64,000 bases of DNA from Methanosphaerula palustris E1-9c (GCF_000021965.1 NC_011832.1:1612001-1676000), one strand, 5' to 3'; counted from the stretch's first letter, positions 26,567 to 37,202 are shown. The notes: generated by a model from the letters alone, not told the origin. Made by a program: numbers and translations.

Positions 26567-27216
26567 ATCAGAAACAAGCATGCCCCAATTCCCTGACCAA
26601 TGAGAGAAAGGCCCGGGAGTTCAACGAGGTGGCGAAGCAGGTCTTCGCCCCCATCTATCCGGTGATTGCCGAACAGATCCTGGCAAAAACAAAAATAATG
26701 TCCGGCCAGGGCCTGGACATCGGCAGCGGGCCGGGACATCTCGCGCTCGCCGTCGCAGCCCGGTCGGATCTCACCATGTATGCCATGGACTGCTCCCCGA
26801 TCATGAAAGCGATCGCCCAGGAAAATATCGACGAACAGAACCGTTCAAAGACAGTGAAACCCGTTCTGGGCGATGTTCACACGATCCCGTTCGATGACGG
26901 GACCTTCGACCTCGTCGTCAGCCGCGGCTCCTGGTTCTTCTGGGAGGATCCCCTCGTTGCATTCCGGGAGATCCTGAGGGTCATGAAGGACGACGGGTGG
27001 GCGTATATCGGTGGCGGTTTTGGGAATAATTCCCTGAAACACGAGATCATTGAGACGATGAAGGTCCGGGATCCCGACTGGGAGCGAGGGTTCCGGAACC
27101 GGCAGGGGACCAGAAACCGGAAGAATGTCGACGGGATTCTGAACACCGCTGCCGGGGCCGGCCATTATGGATTCATCGATGACGAATCCGGGCTCTGGAT
27201 CTGGATGCGGCGCTGA
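26563..27216 (+). CDS. Class I SAM-dependent methyltransferase C
   Basis: A 217-residue methyltransferase of the UbiE/type 11 pattern with motif I LDIGSGPGHL at 51-60, YAMDCSP, and FDLVVSRGSWFFWEDP. It differs from methyltransferases A and B. Translational coupling to the ATPase gene (ATGA) places it firmly in the uptake operon, implying that the imported compound or its carrier is methylated or demetallated in the cytoplasm. No substrate can be named. Confidence 0.85.
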   Translation: MNQKQACPNSLTNERKAREFNEVAKQVFAPIYPVIAEQILAKTKIMSGQGLDIGSGPGHLALAVAARSDLTMYAMDCSPIMKAIAQENIDEQNRSKTVKPVLGDVHTIPFDDGTFDLVVSRGSWFFWEDPLVAFREILRVMKDDGWAYIGGGFGNNSLKHEIIETMKVRDPDWERGFRNRQGTRNRKNVDGILNTAAGAGHYGFIDDESGLWIWMRR

Positions 27217-27235
27217 CGTATCGGATGTGATCGCT

Positions 27236-29005
27236 ATGCGCTGTGAAATTTGTGAACATACCTGTGAGATTCCGGAGGGAAAGGCTGGCAGATGCAGGAT
27301 GTATATCACGAGTGACGGTACGATCACCGAACGGTTCGCCGGGTCGTATCTGGTGAGGTACCCGATCAGCATCGAGACGATGCCCCTCCTTCACTTCTAT
27401 CCCCGGGGAAAATTTCTCCAGGTGAGCACCATCAGGTGTAACTTTTCCTGCACCGGCTGTGTCTCCGAGGTATTGACCCGGGCGACGAAGAAATTCGGGC
27501 CGGCGCTGACGAAACTGACCCCCGACGAGATCGTCGACCGGGCAGAAGCAGAGCACTGTCTGGGCATCATGTTCTGTCTGAACGAACCCGCCGTCTCCTT
27601 CGGGACATTTCTCGACCTGGCCGAGACCGCCCACAGCCGGGGGCTGCTGGTCGGGTGTTCCACCAACGGCTACTTCACGGAGAGCGCCCTCCGCCGGCTT
27701 CTCCCCTTCATCGATGCCGTGAACATCGAGTTGAACGGACGGAGCGATGAGGAGGACCAGGCGTGCGGGGCCGAGCATGCAGAACCGGTATTCCGGAATA
27801 TCAGGACGCTGTTTATGAATGGGGTCCATGTCGAGGTCGCGGTGATGCATATGAACGGCAATGAGGAGGAGGTGCTCGCTGCCTGTCAGGAGATCGCCGG
27901 GATCTCTCCGGCCATTCCCATCCAGGTCATGCGGTTCATCCCGCTGGGATCCGCCGATCTCTCCCTCGAACCTTCTATCCACCAATCCGAACGGTTCTGC
28001 GATACGATCAGGAACTATTCATCGTTCGTGTACCTGTTCAACTCTCCCGGGAGTCCGTACCTCAACACCCTCTGTCCCCATTGTGGAGAACCGGTGATCA
28101 CCCGGGAGATGCTGGGGCCGATGGGGGCACGAATCATCGGTCTTCAACCGCTGGGGGTGTGCGCCTGCGGGTATCACCTGCCCGTGACCGGCTCGATTGC
28201 ATCGGGTTCGTTTCTGGAAGAGGGGATGATGGGGGGCTACCGCCCGACCCGGGCATTCGAGATCATCCAGGCGATCCTGACCTGCCTGGATGTCACCGAT
28301 GATACGGCCTGCGCCCGGGTCTGGCTCGATTTCATGCAGAGCAACTACATCAACGAGCTTCACAAGAAGATCCAGACGATCGATTCCTATTACGAGATCG
28401 TGACCTATCTGGCCGGACTGACCGGACGGGAGGCGAAGGGAGCCGAACTCATCGAACATATGCAGGCGAGGGCGGGGTTCATCCAGGATCACGTATCCGC
28501 CCTGCCCAAGCCCCGGGTGTATTACATGATGGGCACCCCGTTCTTTGCGCTCAACGAGGGACGGTTTGAGACCCGTCTGGTCGAGGCCGCCGGCGGGTTC
28601 TCGGTGAACCGGGACCTGCCGAGGATGGGAAAGCCCGGAATTACCGTGACGCCGGCTGACCTTGAGAGGATGGACCCGGATATCATCGTCATATCCGGGC
28701 TCTTCTCCAGTCCGCCGGAGGAGGTGATGGCCTTCTGCAGGGAGCACGGGGTGTGTACCCGGGCTGCTGACGCCGGAAAGATCGTCAGTATGCCCCCATC
28801 CTGGGATTTCGGGAATCCACGCTGGATCCTGGGGCTCATGGTGCTTGCAAATGCCCTTCACCCGGAGGTGTTCCAGTTCGATCTGGACGCCGAAGCGGAC
28901 ACTTTTTATCGAAAATTCTATGGCATGCCGTTTGTGGATGCACAACCCAACCGGTCGTTCTTCAGACCGGATCCCGGCGCAGCCGGCCCCAATGAACTGA
29001 TCTAA
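27236..29005 (+). CDS. Radical-SAM enzyme fused to a BtuF/FecB-like binding domain
   Basis: A 589-residue cytoplasmic protein with no signal peptide. Residues 1-20 hold CxxCxxxC plus C20 (MRCEICEHTCEIPEGKAGRC), and CNFSCTGC at 68-75 is the [4Fe-4S] radical-SAM motif; both resemble AmrS/PflA-like activases. Around 285-320 further cysteines (CPHCG, CACG) suggest another metal site. From about 415 to the end the sequence resembles the second lobe of metal-chelate binding proteins (PRVYYMMGTPFFALNEGRFETRLVEAAGG, then VTPADLERMDPDIIVISG), normally extracellular. The ATG at 27236 was preferred to 27167, which overlaps the previous gene. It may process an imported chelate. Confidence 0.85.
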   Translation: MRCEICEHTCEIPEGKAGRCRMYITSDGTITERFAGSYLVRYPISIETMPLLHFYPRGKFLQVSTIRCNFSCTGCVSEVLTRATKKFGPALTKLTPDEIVDRAEAEHCLGIMFCLNEPAVSFGTFLDLAETAHSRGLLVGCSTNGYFTESALRRLLPFIDAVNIELNGRSDEEDQACGAEHAEPVFRNIRTLFMNGVHVEVAVMHMNGNEEEVLAACQEIAGISPAIPIQVMRFIPLGSADLSLEPSIHQSERFCDTIRNYSSFVYLFNSPGSPYLNTLCPHCGEPVITREMLGPMGARIIGLQPLGVCACGYHLPVTGSIASGSFLEEGMMGGYRPTRAFEIIQAILTCLDVTDDTACARVWLDFMQSNYINELHKKIQTIDSYYEIVTYLAGLTGREAKGAELIEHMQARAGFIQDHVSALPKPRVYYMMGTPFFALNEGRFETRLVEAAGGFSVNRDLPRMGKPGITVTPADLERMDPDIIVISGLFSSPPEEVMAFCREHGVCTRAADAGKIVSMPPSWDFGNPRWILGLMVLANALHPEVFQFDLDAEADTFYRKFYGMPFVDAQPNRSFFRPDPGAAGPNELI

Positions 29006-29022
29006 AAACCTGGAGTATTCGT

Positions 29023-30132
29023 ATGAAAAAGAATTACCAGATAATCCTGATTATCGCAGCGGTCCTCGTCATCGCAGGAATCGCTGCTGTTGTAATGAGC
29101 GGTGCCGCCTCGGCGAATACACCGTCATCGGTATCACATGGAAACAGTACAAAGACCATCTCCGATATGCTGGGCCGGACGCTGGTTGTCCCCCAGACGA
29201 TCACTCGAGTGCTCAGCACGGAACCGCCGACCACGATCCTCACCTATGTGCTGGCACCGGACAAACTGATCGGGGTCAACTTCGATCTGAACCAGATCAA
29301 CGGTTCCGTCTACCTGCCTGAAAAATATCGTTCCCTCCCCAATGTCGGCGGCTGGTACGGCAAAACGACCGGGAATTATGAGACGTTCATATCAATGAAC
29401 CCCGAGGTCATTCTCTATGGCGGTATGAACGAGGGAAACTTTTCAGGCACGCTGGATGAGCGCCAGCAGAAGTTCGGCGTAATACCGGTTGCCGGGGTGC
29501 TGGATTCCATGAATGCCACAGATTACAATCCATCGATCCGCTTCCTTGGCACACTGCTTGGCGCTGATCAGCAGGCAGCATCGCTCTCCGAGTTCTATAA
29601 CCGGGTGCTCTCAAATGTCACCTCACGGGTTTCAGGTATTCCAAAGAATGAGCGTGTCGGGGTTTATTACGCAGAAGGCCCCAAGGGACTCCAGACCGAT
29701 CCCTCGGGTTCTACGCATGCGGATCTGATCGAGCTGGCCGGCGGGGTCAATGTGGCTGATTGTCAGATCACACCAGGGAATGGTATGACAGCGGTCTCGA
29801 TGGAGCAGGTGACGAAGTGGAACCCAGATGTGATCATCGTGGGCGACCCGGACTTTTACAGCACGGTCTATAACGACACCCTCTGGCAGTCGATTCCAGC
29901 GGTGAAGAACCACCGGGTCTATCTCGTTCCGCAGTCACCATTCACCTGGTTCGACCGGCCACCGGGCGTCAACCGGATCCTCGGTATCCCGTGGACGGCG
30001 AAGATCCTGTACCCCGAGAAGTTCACCGATACGAACATGCCGGCGCTCACCCGGGAGTTCTATTCGAAGTTCTACCACTACAACCTGACGGATGACGAGG
30101 TGAACAGTCTGCTGGATCCTCTGCTCCGGTAA
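29023..30132 (+). CDS. ABC transporter substrate-binding protein (FecB/BtuF type)
   Basis: A 369-residue extracytoplasmic protein with an N-terminal hydrophobic segment (5-27) that lacks a lipobox, so it is membrane-anchored or cleaved. The helical-backbone metal-receptor fold is shown by ISDMLGRTLVVPQTITRVLS, VTKWNPDVIIVG and the C-terminal VNRILGIPWTAKILYPE. It completes the FecCD/ATPase transporter. GGAG precedes the start, and a clear terminator follows. Confidence 0.93.
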   Translation: MKKNYQIILIIAAVLVIAGIAAVVMSGAASANTPSSVSHGNSTKTISDMLGRTLVVPQTITRVLSTEPPTTILTYVLAPDKLIGVNFDLNQINGSVYLPEKYRSLPNVGGWYGKTTGNYETFISMNPEVILYGGMNEGNFSGTLDERQQKFGVIPVAGVLDSMNATDYNPSIRFLGTLLGADQQAASLSEFYNRVLSNVTSRVSGIPKNERVGVYYAEGPKGLQTDPSGSTHADLIELAGGVNVADCQITPGNGMTAVSMEQVTKWNPDVIIVGDPDFYSTVYNDTLWQSIPAVKNHRVYLVPQSPFTWFDRPPGVNRILGIPWTAKILYPEKFTDTNMPALTREFYSKFYHYNLTDDEVNSLLDPLLR

Positions 30133-30148
30133 CGGTCTGCACTGAATG

Positions 30149-30177
30149 ATGGGGAGTTTTCCCCATACTTTTTTTTA
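30149..30177 (+). terminator. Terminator after the uptake operon
   Basis: The hairpin ATGGGG-AGTTTT-CCCCAT is followed two bases later by eight T, directly after the substrate-binding protein gene. Confidence 0.75.
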
Positions 30178-30416
30178 GGTTTTTTTTCCCTTGTCACATC
30201 ACCCGCGGATCGCATCCGGTTCCCCGGGCGGGCCACGGTGATTTCGAGGAGAAGGACGACGGTGTGAAGGGGCCGGCTTCGTCGTGATCCCGTTCGGGCG
30301 CCGGCGGGGGTTCGGGTGGTGGTGTGTTTTTTGTGGCGAGCGGGACGGTGCTTGGTTATGGCATAAATCAGGAGTATATACGTGGTTTTCCGAATTGAAG
30401 GAATGATTTATTGCGG

Positions 30417-30871
30417 GATTATATCCCCACAAATGTGGGGAACAAAATAATAATATCAAAACATTCGAATGGTATATCGGTTCATCCCTTCACTTGTGAG
30501 GAACCCATAATAAATTTTTATGTTCAGAAACATCAATCGGTTCATCCCCACGCTTGTGGGGAACTCTGACATTCTTTTTCACTCCTTGTATACTAATACG
30601 GTTCATCCCCACGCTTGTGGGGAACAGGATACTAATATCAAAACATTCGAATGGTGTATCGGTTTATCCCCACAAGCGTGGGGAACTCTTAGGATTTGGT
30701 GATCACATCGGTTCGCTAATGGTTCACCCCCCCTCATATGTGAGGTAATATTAGTTAATCAATTCATCTTCTATACTTTACTCAGTTCATTCCCAGATGT
30801 GTGGAACTTGCCATCCATGAGTATCACAATGACCCGGAATCTTAGTTCATCCTCACGCTTGTGGGGAACTC
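30417..30871 (-). repeat. Degenerate trailer end of the array
   Basis: Eight repeats (30417, 30478, 30538, 30599, 30660, 30720, 30783, 30843), most of them with substitutions (for example TTCACTTGTGAGG at 30478), while spacing stays near 61. The repeat at 30660 carries its central hairpin in reversed order (CCCCACAAGCGTGGGG instead of CCCCACGCTTGTGGGG). Confidence 0.85.
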
Positions 30872-33800
30872 TTCCGCCAATCTGCAGACACCGACGGGTT
30901 GAACGGTTCATCCCCACGCTTGTGGGGAACTCATCATACTGTGCCGTTCGTCGAGGCGCAGCTCCGGTTCATCCCCACGCTTGTGGGGAACTCCTCCCTC
31001 CAGATCCTCGTATCCTGAGCGTACTCGGTTCATCCCCACGCTTGTGGGGAACTCCACATAAATCTGGTGGAGCGGATGCAATTAAACGGTTCATCCCCAC
31101 GCTTGTGGGGAACTCTCATCCTGGGTGAGGAGGAACTATGAGCACTCCGGTTCATCCCCACGCTTGTGGGGAACTCTTCGCGATCTCCCGTTGTGCAAAC
31201 GCCCGAGCCGGTTCATCCCCACGCTTGTGGGGAACTCTACAGCGTCCATCTGATTAATGATGCAGTTTTCGGTTCATCCCCACGCTTGTGGGGAACTCCT
31301 CCGAACTCCTCACTGAGCGCAGCCGTGATCCGGTTCATCCCCACGCTTGTGGGGAACTCCTGAGTGTTTCACACATCTCGCGGTTCGACCTCGGTTCATC
31401 CCCACGCTTGTGGGGAACTCGAACCCCCTTCTGATTGCTTTGGGGAGGATATAGGTTCATCCCCACGCTTGTGGGGAACTCGATTTGAGCATTTCGATAA
31501 ACTGTTCTGCGATCGGTTCATCCCCACGCTTGTGGGGAACTCAATTGTCGATGTTCGCGTTGATCGTCAAGAAGCGGTTCATCCCCACGCTTGTGGGGAA
31601 CTCTGTCTGGTATTTCACTGACCTCGAGCCTGGGACGGTTCATCCCCACGCTTGTGGGGAACTCGTGGTGTGATTGGAGGGTTCCTCTGTGTGCTCCGGT
31701 TCATCCCCACGCTTGTGGGGAACTCAAATGGATCGATTGGGGCGCTCCCTCATAGACCGGTTCATCCCCACGCTTGTGGGGAACTCCTCTTGTGGCTGAT
31801 GCCTGTAGAGAAGTAAATCGGTTCATCCCCACGCTTGTGGGGAACTCAAACAATTCAAAGTGAATCATTACCAGAACTGCGGTTCATCCCCACGCTTGTG
31901 GGGAACTCTATCTGATAGGTTTCTGTATCGATCAAGTACCCGGTTCATCCCCACGCTTGTGGGGAACTCCGTATTTGTGTTAAATACCGAAATATACCCG
32001 TCGGTTCATCCCCACGCTTGTGGGGAACTCATCATGGCTCTGGGATTTTGGAGATGGAAATACGGTTCATCCCCACGCTTGTGGGGAACTCGCATTGTAT
32101 TGGGAAATTCACTCCAAATGGAACGGTTCATCCCCACGCTTGTGGGGAACTCATCTGCTCAATCAAGCCCTTCGTCAGCGGAGACGGTTCATCCCCACGC
32201 TTGTGGGGAACTCTGCGAAGTACACCGCTGCCAAGGCTGACGGCACGGTTCATCCCCACGCTTGTGGGGAACTCGGGCTCTCGTTCGGGCAGAAGGATCA
32301 GAAAGCCGGTTCATCCCCACGCTTGTGGGGAACTCCCGGTCGGGGTCGGTGCGAGGTTCTCAACGATCGGTTCATCCCCACGCTTGTGGGGAACTCTCGG
32401 CGGAGTTGGCCCCGACCAGGGCGAGGTTCGGTTCATCCCCACGCTTGTGGGGAACTCAGACCCTTCTGATGGTCTTGAGCCATCCGTTTCGGTTCATCCC
32501 CACGCTTGTGGGGAACTCCCATCCCGGTATTTCGTCGGCTTCCCGACCAACGGTTCATCCCCACGCTTGTGGGGAACTCCGAAAAAGTATAAAATGTTCT
32601 ACCCATTGTATCGGTTCATCCCCACGCTTGTGGGGAACTCTCTGACCGATCCGGAGAGGAATGCTGAATGATCGGTTCATCCCCACGCTTGTGGGGAACT
32701 CGGCGTCACTGTCAAAGGGGCGAACCCGATCGCCGGTTCATCCCCACGCTTGTGGGGAACTCGATTTTTTTAACTGTGTTGTAATCTGACGACACGGTTC
32801 ATCCCCACGCTTGTGGGGAACTCCCAATCCAAACATGGATCGGCTGCTCCTGTGACGGTTCATCCCCACGCTTGTGGGGAACTCCTGAAGACGATGCTCG
32901 CGGGGCTGATTGGGCTCGGTTCATCCCCACGCTTGTGGGGAACTCGAGATTGTCGGTTGGGATCGCACCGGTGCCGGCGGTTCATCCCCACGCTTGTGGG
33001 GAACTCTGATGCTCGGTCTCGTCGATTGCAGTCGTCGACGGTTCATCCCCACGCTTGTGGGGAACTCATGGACTTTGGAAACGAGCATCGGCGTAATCTC
33101 GGTTCATCCCCACGCTTGTGGGGAACTCTGCGCGACCGCTCGGAAAAATTAGGGAGCGGGCGGTTCATCCCCACGCTTGTGGGGAACTCCCGGACTGCCG
33201 GAAGCCCTCTACGACCACTGCCGGTTCATCCCCACGCTTGTGGGGAACTCCAACAGAACCTCGCAGAGTTCGGAACGGCAACCGGTTCATCCCCACGCTT
33301 GTGGGGAACTCGGGGATCACCAACGTCAGGGAGGCTCTGCTGACGGTTCATCCCCACGCTTGTGGGGAACTCTGCCGGCCGGGGTGCCGCAGTTGTGCCG
33401 GCTGTGGTTCATCCCCACGCTTGTGGGGAACTCGAAATTTGAGCAGGGATTCATGGTTTCGCTCCCGGTTCATCCCCACGCTTGTGGGGAACTCATAAGT
33501 TCATAGTAACGCTTTGTATTTAGTGCCGGTTCATCCCCACGCTTGTGGGGAACTCGCGTAGTCAATGACGAACCCGCCGCCCCGGATCGGTTCATCCCCA
33601 CGCTTGTGGGGAACTCGATAATGTCCCGGGTATCCTGTGTGGTTGACTCGGTTCATCCCCACGCTTGTGGGGAACTCGCCATCACTAAATGTATGCCGGT
33701 GAGTTTTTTCGGTTCATCCCCACGCTTGTGGGGAACTCGGACAAAAAAACCGACACCTCGATCACGGATCCGGTTCATCCCCACGCTTGTGGGGAACTCC

Positions 33801-36800
33801 CGTCGTTCCGGGTCCGTCACGACACCTCCGACGGTTCATCCCCACGCTTGTGGGGAACTCGCGCCCAGTTCGTCGTCGACTGTGTTGACCACCGGTTCAT
33901 CCCCACGCTTGTGGGGAACTCCTTCATGCCCGCATTTCGAACACCTGGTCATACGGTTCATCCCCACGCTTGTGGGGAACTCGTGGTTGGGAGTATGTAC
34001 GCTCCGCCAGAGATCGGTTCATCCCCACGCTTGTGGGGAACTCCCAGTTGTACGCATCGGCTGTGATGTAGTTGTCGGTTCATCCCCACGCTTGTGGGGA
34101 ACTCTCGTCGATATCATCGTCGCGCATTCTGTCTACCGGTTCATCCCCACGCTTGTGGGGAACTCCAGTCCGTTGTGATATATCCTCTCAGATCCAACGG
34201 TTCATCCCCACGCTTGTGGGGAACTCTCCGGTTCCGACCATCCTGAGACCGGAGGGTTCGGTTCATCCCCACGCTTGTGGGGAACTCAAAAGCACAACAA
34301 GCCAAAAGAACAGGTTATCCGGTTCATCCCCACGCTTGTGGGGAACTCTACTAGCATCCTCGAAAAATTCCGCAGCGATTCGGTTCATCCCCACGCTTGT
34401 GGGGAACTCGCCAGAAACAACCGTTTCGTTTACAGTAGATCCGGTTCATCCCCACGCTTGTGGGGAACTCTTTCACGCAACATAGATATACTATTAAAAC
34501 TACGGTTCATCCCCACGCTTGTGGGGAACTCTTTATCATCTAAAATTTCTGCTTCAAGAGGAATCGGTTCATCCCCACGCTTGTGGGGAACTCATACAGA
34601 ACCAGAAGAAACTGGTCGATGGGAACGGTTCATCCCCACGCTTGTGGGGAACTCGATAGATGAAGCAATTGAAACTACAATCTCATAGGTTCATCCCCAC
34701 GCTTGTGGGGAACTCTCTAATGGTGGGGTTGATTAATTTATATGTTCCGGTTCATCCCCACGCTTGTGGGGAACTCATCAATATCAACGCTGTCTAATAG
34801 TTCGGCAACGGTTCATCCCCACGCTTGTGGGGAACTCATATTAATGATCCAAAATTTAATAGTGTTTATCGGTTCATCCCCACGCTTGTGGGGAACTCTC
34901 ACTAAGGAAATTAATTACATATTTGTTTTCCGGTTCATCCCCACGCTTGTGGGGAACTCGTCAATATCAACGCTGTCTAATAGTTCGACAACGGTTCATC
35001 CCCACGCTTGTGGGGAACTCATCATATTATGGTAGAGAATATATTATAGATCCGGTTCATCCCCACGCTTGTGGGGAACTCTAAATCCCCATTGTTCAAG
35101 TTCATCTTCCCAATCGGTTCATCCCCACGCTTGTGGGGAACTCTTTTTTGGATATTGAAGTCGATGATGCAGAATCGGTTCATCCCCACGCTTGTGGGGA
35201 ACTCATTATAAGATTTTGTATTGGGAATAAAAATTTCGGTTCATCCCCACGCTTGTGGGGAACTCATGATCGGCGTCGAAATCGGAATGGCGCGCTGCGG
35301 TTCATCCCCACGCTTGTGGGGAACTCCTCTATTCGCGCAAAAACCATCTTCCCCGGGTGCGGTTCATCCCCACGCTTGTGGGGAACTCTCCAGTGTCATT
35401 CAGGATAAATGACCTAATGTCGGTTCATCCCCACGCTTGTGGGGAACTCTACTCATCCCTCAGATCCCTGATTAGTCTCCCCGGTTCATCCCCACGCTTG
35501 TGGGGAACTCAATATCTGAAATGTATAAATCTGGTATCCATTCGGTTCATCCCCACGCTTGTGGGGAACTCGTTAGGTTGTTCTGTAGTTTTTCTACAAG
35601 ATCCGGTTCATCCCCACGCTTGTGGGGAACTCTATATTATGAAGGGTCGGTGATGTATTGTGATCGGTTCATCCCCACGCTTGTGGGGAACTCTCCGAAC
35701 TCGCCGGCGGGGACATCGTAGAAAACGGTTCATCCCCACGCTTGTGGGGAACTCATTGGAGCCCATTCCCCACACCAATGAGTCTCCGGTTCATCCCCAC
35801 GCTTGTGGGGAACTCTCGGTGAACCGGAGATCGGAAAAATCCGCATTCGGTTCATCCCCACGCTTGTGGGGAACTCCTAACGCGGTTGCATCCCCCGAGA
35901 TGCATCTCCGGTTCATCCCCACGCTTGTGGGGAACTCGTTCTCCGCAGAGGAGATGGATCGATTAAGAGCGGTTCATCCCCACGCTTGTGGGGAACTCCA
36001 GACTGCGCCACCCGTCGGGCAGGACTGGACCGGTTCATCCCCACGCTTGTGGGGAACTCCGCCGAGCCTACAACAACCCTCGATCGCCGCTCGGTTCATC
36101 CCCACGCTTGTGGGGAACTCGTTATCTGCAATGAATCGGAACAGATCGACACAGGTTCATCCCCACGCTTGTGGGGAACTCTTGATCCCGCTTCTCCAGA
36201 GCAGCCAGGTCCTCGGTTCATCCCCACGCTTGTGGGGAACTCATCTTTCGCTTGGCCTTGATCTCCTTATCACCTGGTTCATCCCCACGCTTGTGGGGAA
36301 CTCGGGCCCGGGTAAAACACGATGTTGAGTTTAATCGGTTCATCCCCACGCTTGTGGGGAACTCAGTCTCCGATTATCAGGTTCAGGTCCCTGTGACGGT
36401 TCATCCCCACGCTTGTGGGGAACTCGTTAAAACTGCATTTTGGTACAATAATGATGCCGGTTCATCCCCACGCTTGTGGGGAACTCCTTTGGTGTTGAGA
36501 GGATCACTGTGGGTCCTACGGTTCATCCCCACGCTTGTGGGGAACTCGACAGTTAACCTCCGCAGAACTAACTCGGATCCGGTTCATCCCCACGCTTGTG
36601 GGGAACTCGAGTTCTTTGTTCTCATCCCAAACCAGCAGTTCGGTTCATCCCCACGCTTGTGGGGAACTCCCTTTCAGTTGGGAACAGTTCAACGTCTACT
36701 CCGGTTCATCCCCACGCTTGTGGGGAACTCAGCAAAGGGTTCCCCATTCACGGAGGCAGCACCGGTTCATCCCCACGCTTGTGGGGAACTCACTTGCTGC

Positions 36801-37035
36801 TTTACTCCCGGCCCGGTCGAAGACGGTTCATCCCCACGCTTGTGGGGAACTCCAGGTATCGGACTGTGTTGCACATTCGAGGGCCGGTTCATCCCCACGC
36901 TTGTGGGGAACTCGTGTAGATCTCGATCTTCGCGTCGGCGGATTCCGGTTCATCCCCACGCTTGTGGGGAACTCCGTGTAAATCGCGCCAACTGCTGCGA
37001 GTATCGCGGTTCATCCCCACGCTTGTGGGGAACTC
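30417..37035 (-). CRISPR. Type I-E CRISPR array, ~109 repeats
   Basis: A 29-base repeat recurs about every 61 bases; on the plus strand it reads CGGTTCATCCCC ACGC TTGTGGGGAACTC in short segments. From 30904 to 37007 the spacing gives 101 repeat units, and eight older, partly degenerate repeats lie at about 30417, 30478, 30538, 30599, 30660, 30720, 30783 and 30843. Spacers are mostly 32 bases, a few 33. Read on the minus strand, the repeat begins GAGTTCCCC and ends ATGAACCG, matching the I-E consensus, so transcription runs from 37035 down. The cas genes lie upstream of the leader. Sequences of the form SSPRLWG and HPHACG are translations of the repeat, not proteins. Confidence 0.99.
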
Positions 37036-37202
37036 TCTTCTCATTATATACTGAAAAGGGGAAACTCAGTTCCTTCCTACCGGTGCCGGCTGCGATCGAC
37101 TGCCAATAGAATTTGAGATACCATGGTTCTTTGTCATGATCAGGTTCTGATCAGATCTCATCTGATCATATTCTATCAGGATATGCATCCAGATAAACCT
37201 CC
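37036..37202 (-). promoter_or_regulatory. CRISPR leader
   Basis: This 167-base non-coding stretch lies between cas2 and the newest repeat, the usual leader position in I-E loci. It includes three TGATCA words (37137, 37148, 37163), the middle one inside the palindrome TCTGATCAGA. It should hold the array promoter and the integration signals. No IHF protein is expected in an archaeon, so integration must be guided differently. Confidence 0.7.

Noticed and set aside
34777-34991. Segmental duplication as the cause of the near-identical spacers
   Set aside because: The spacers one unit further on each side do not match each other, so a three-unit block was not copied.
30520-37109. Dozens of open frames in the array encoding [19 protein letters not shown] or GSSPRLWGT repeats
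   Set aside because: These are translations of the 29-base CRISPR repeat in its three frames, not proteins.
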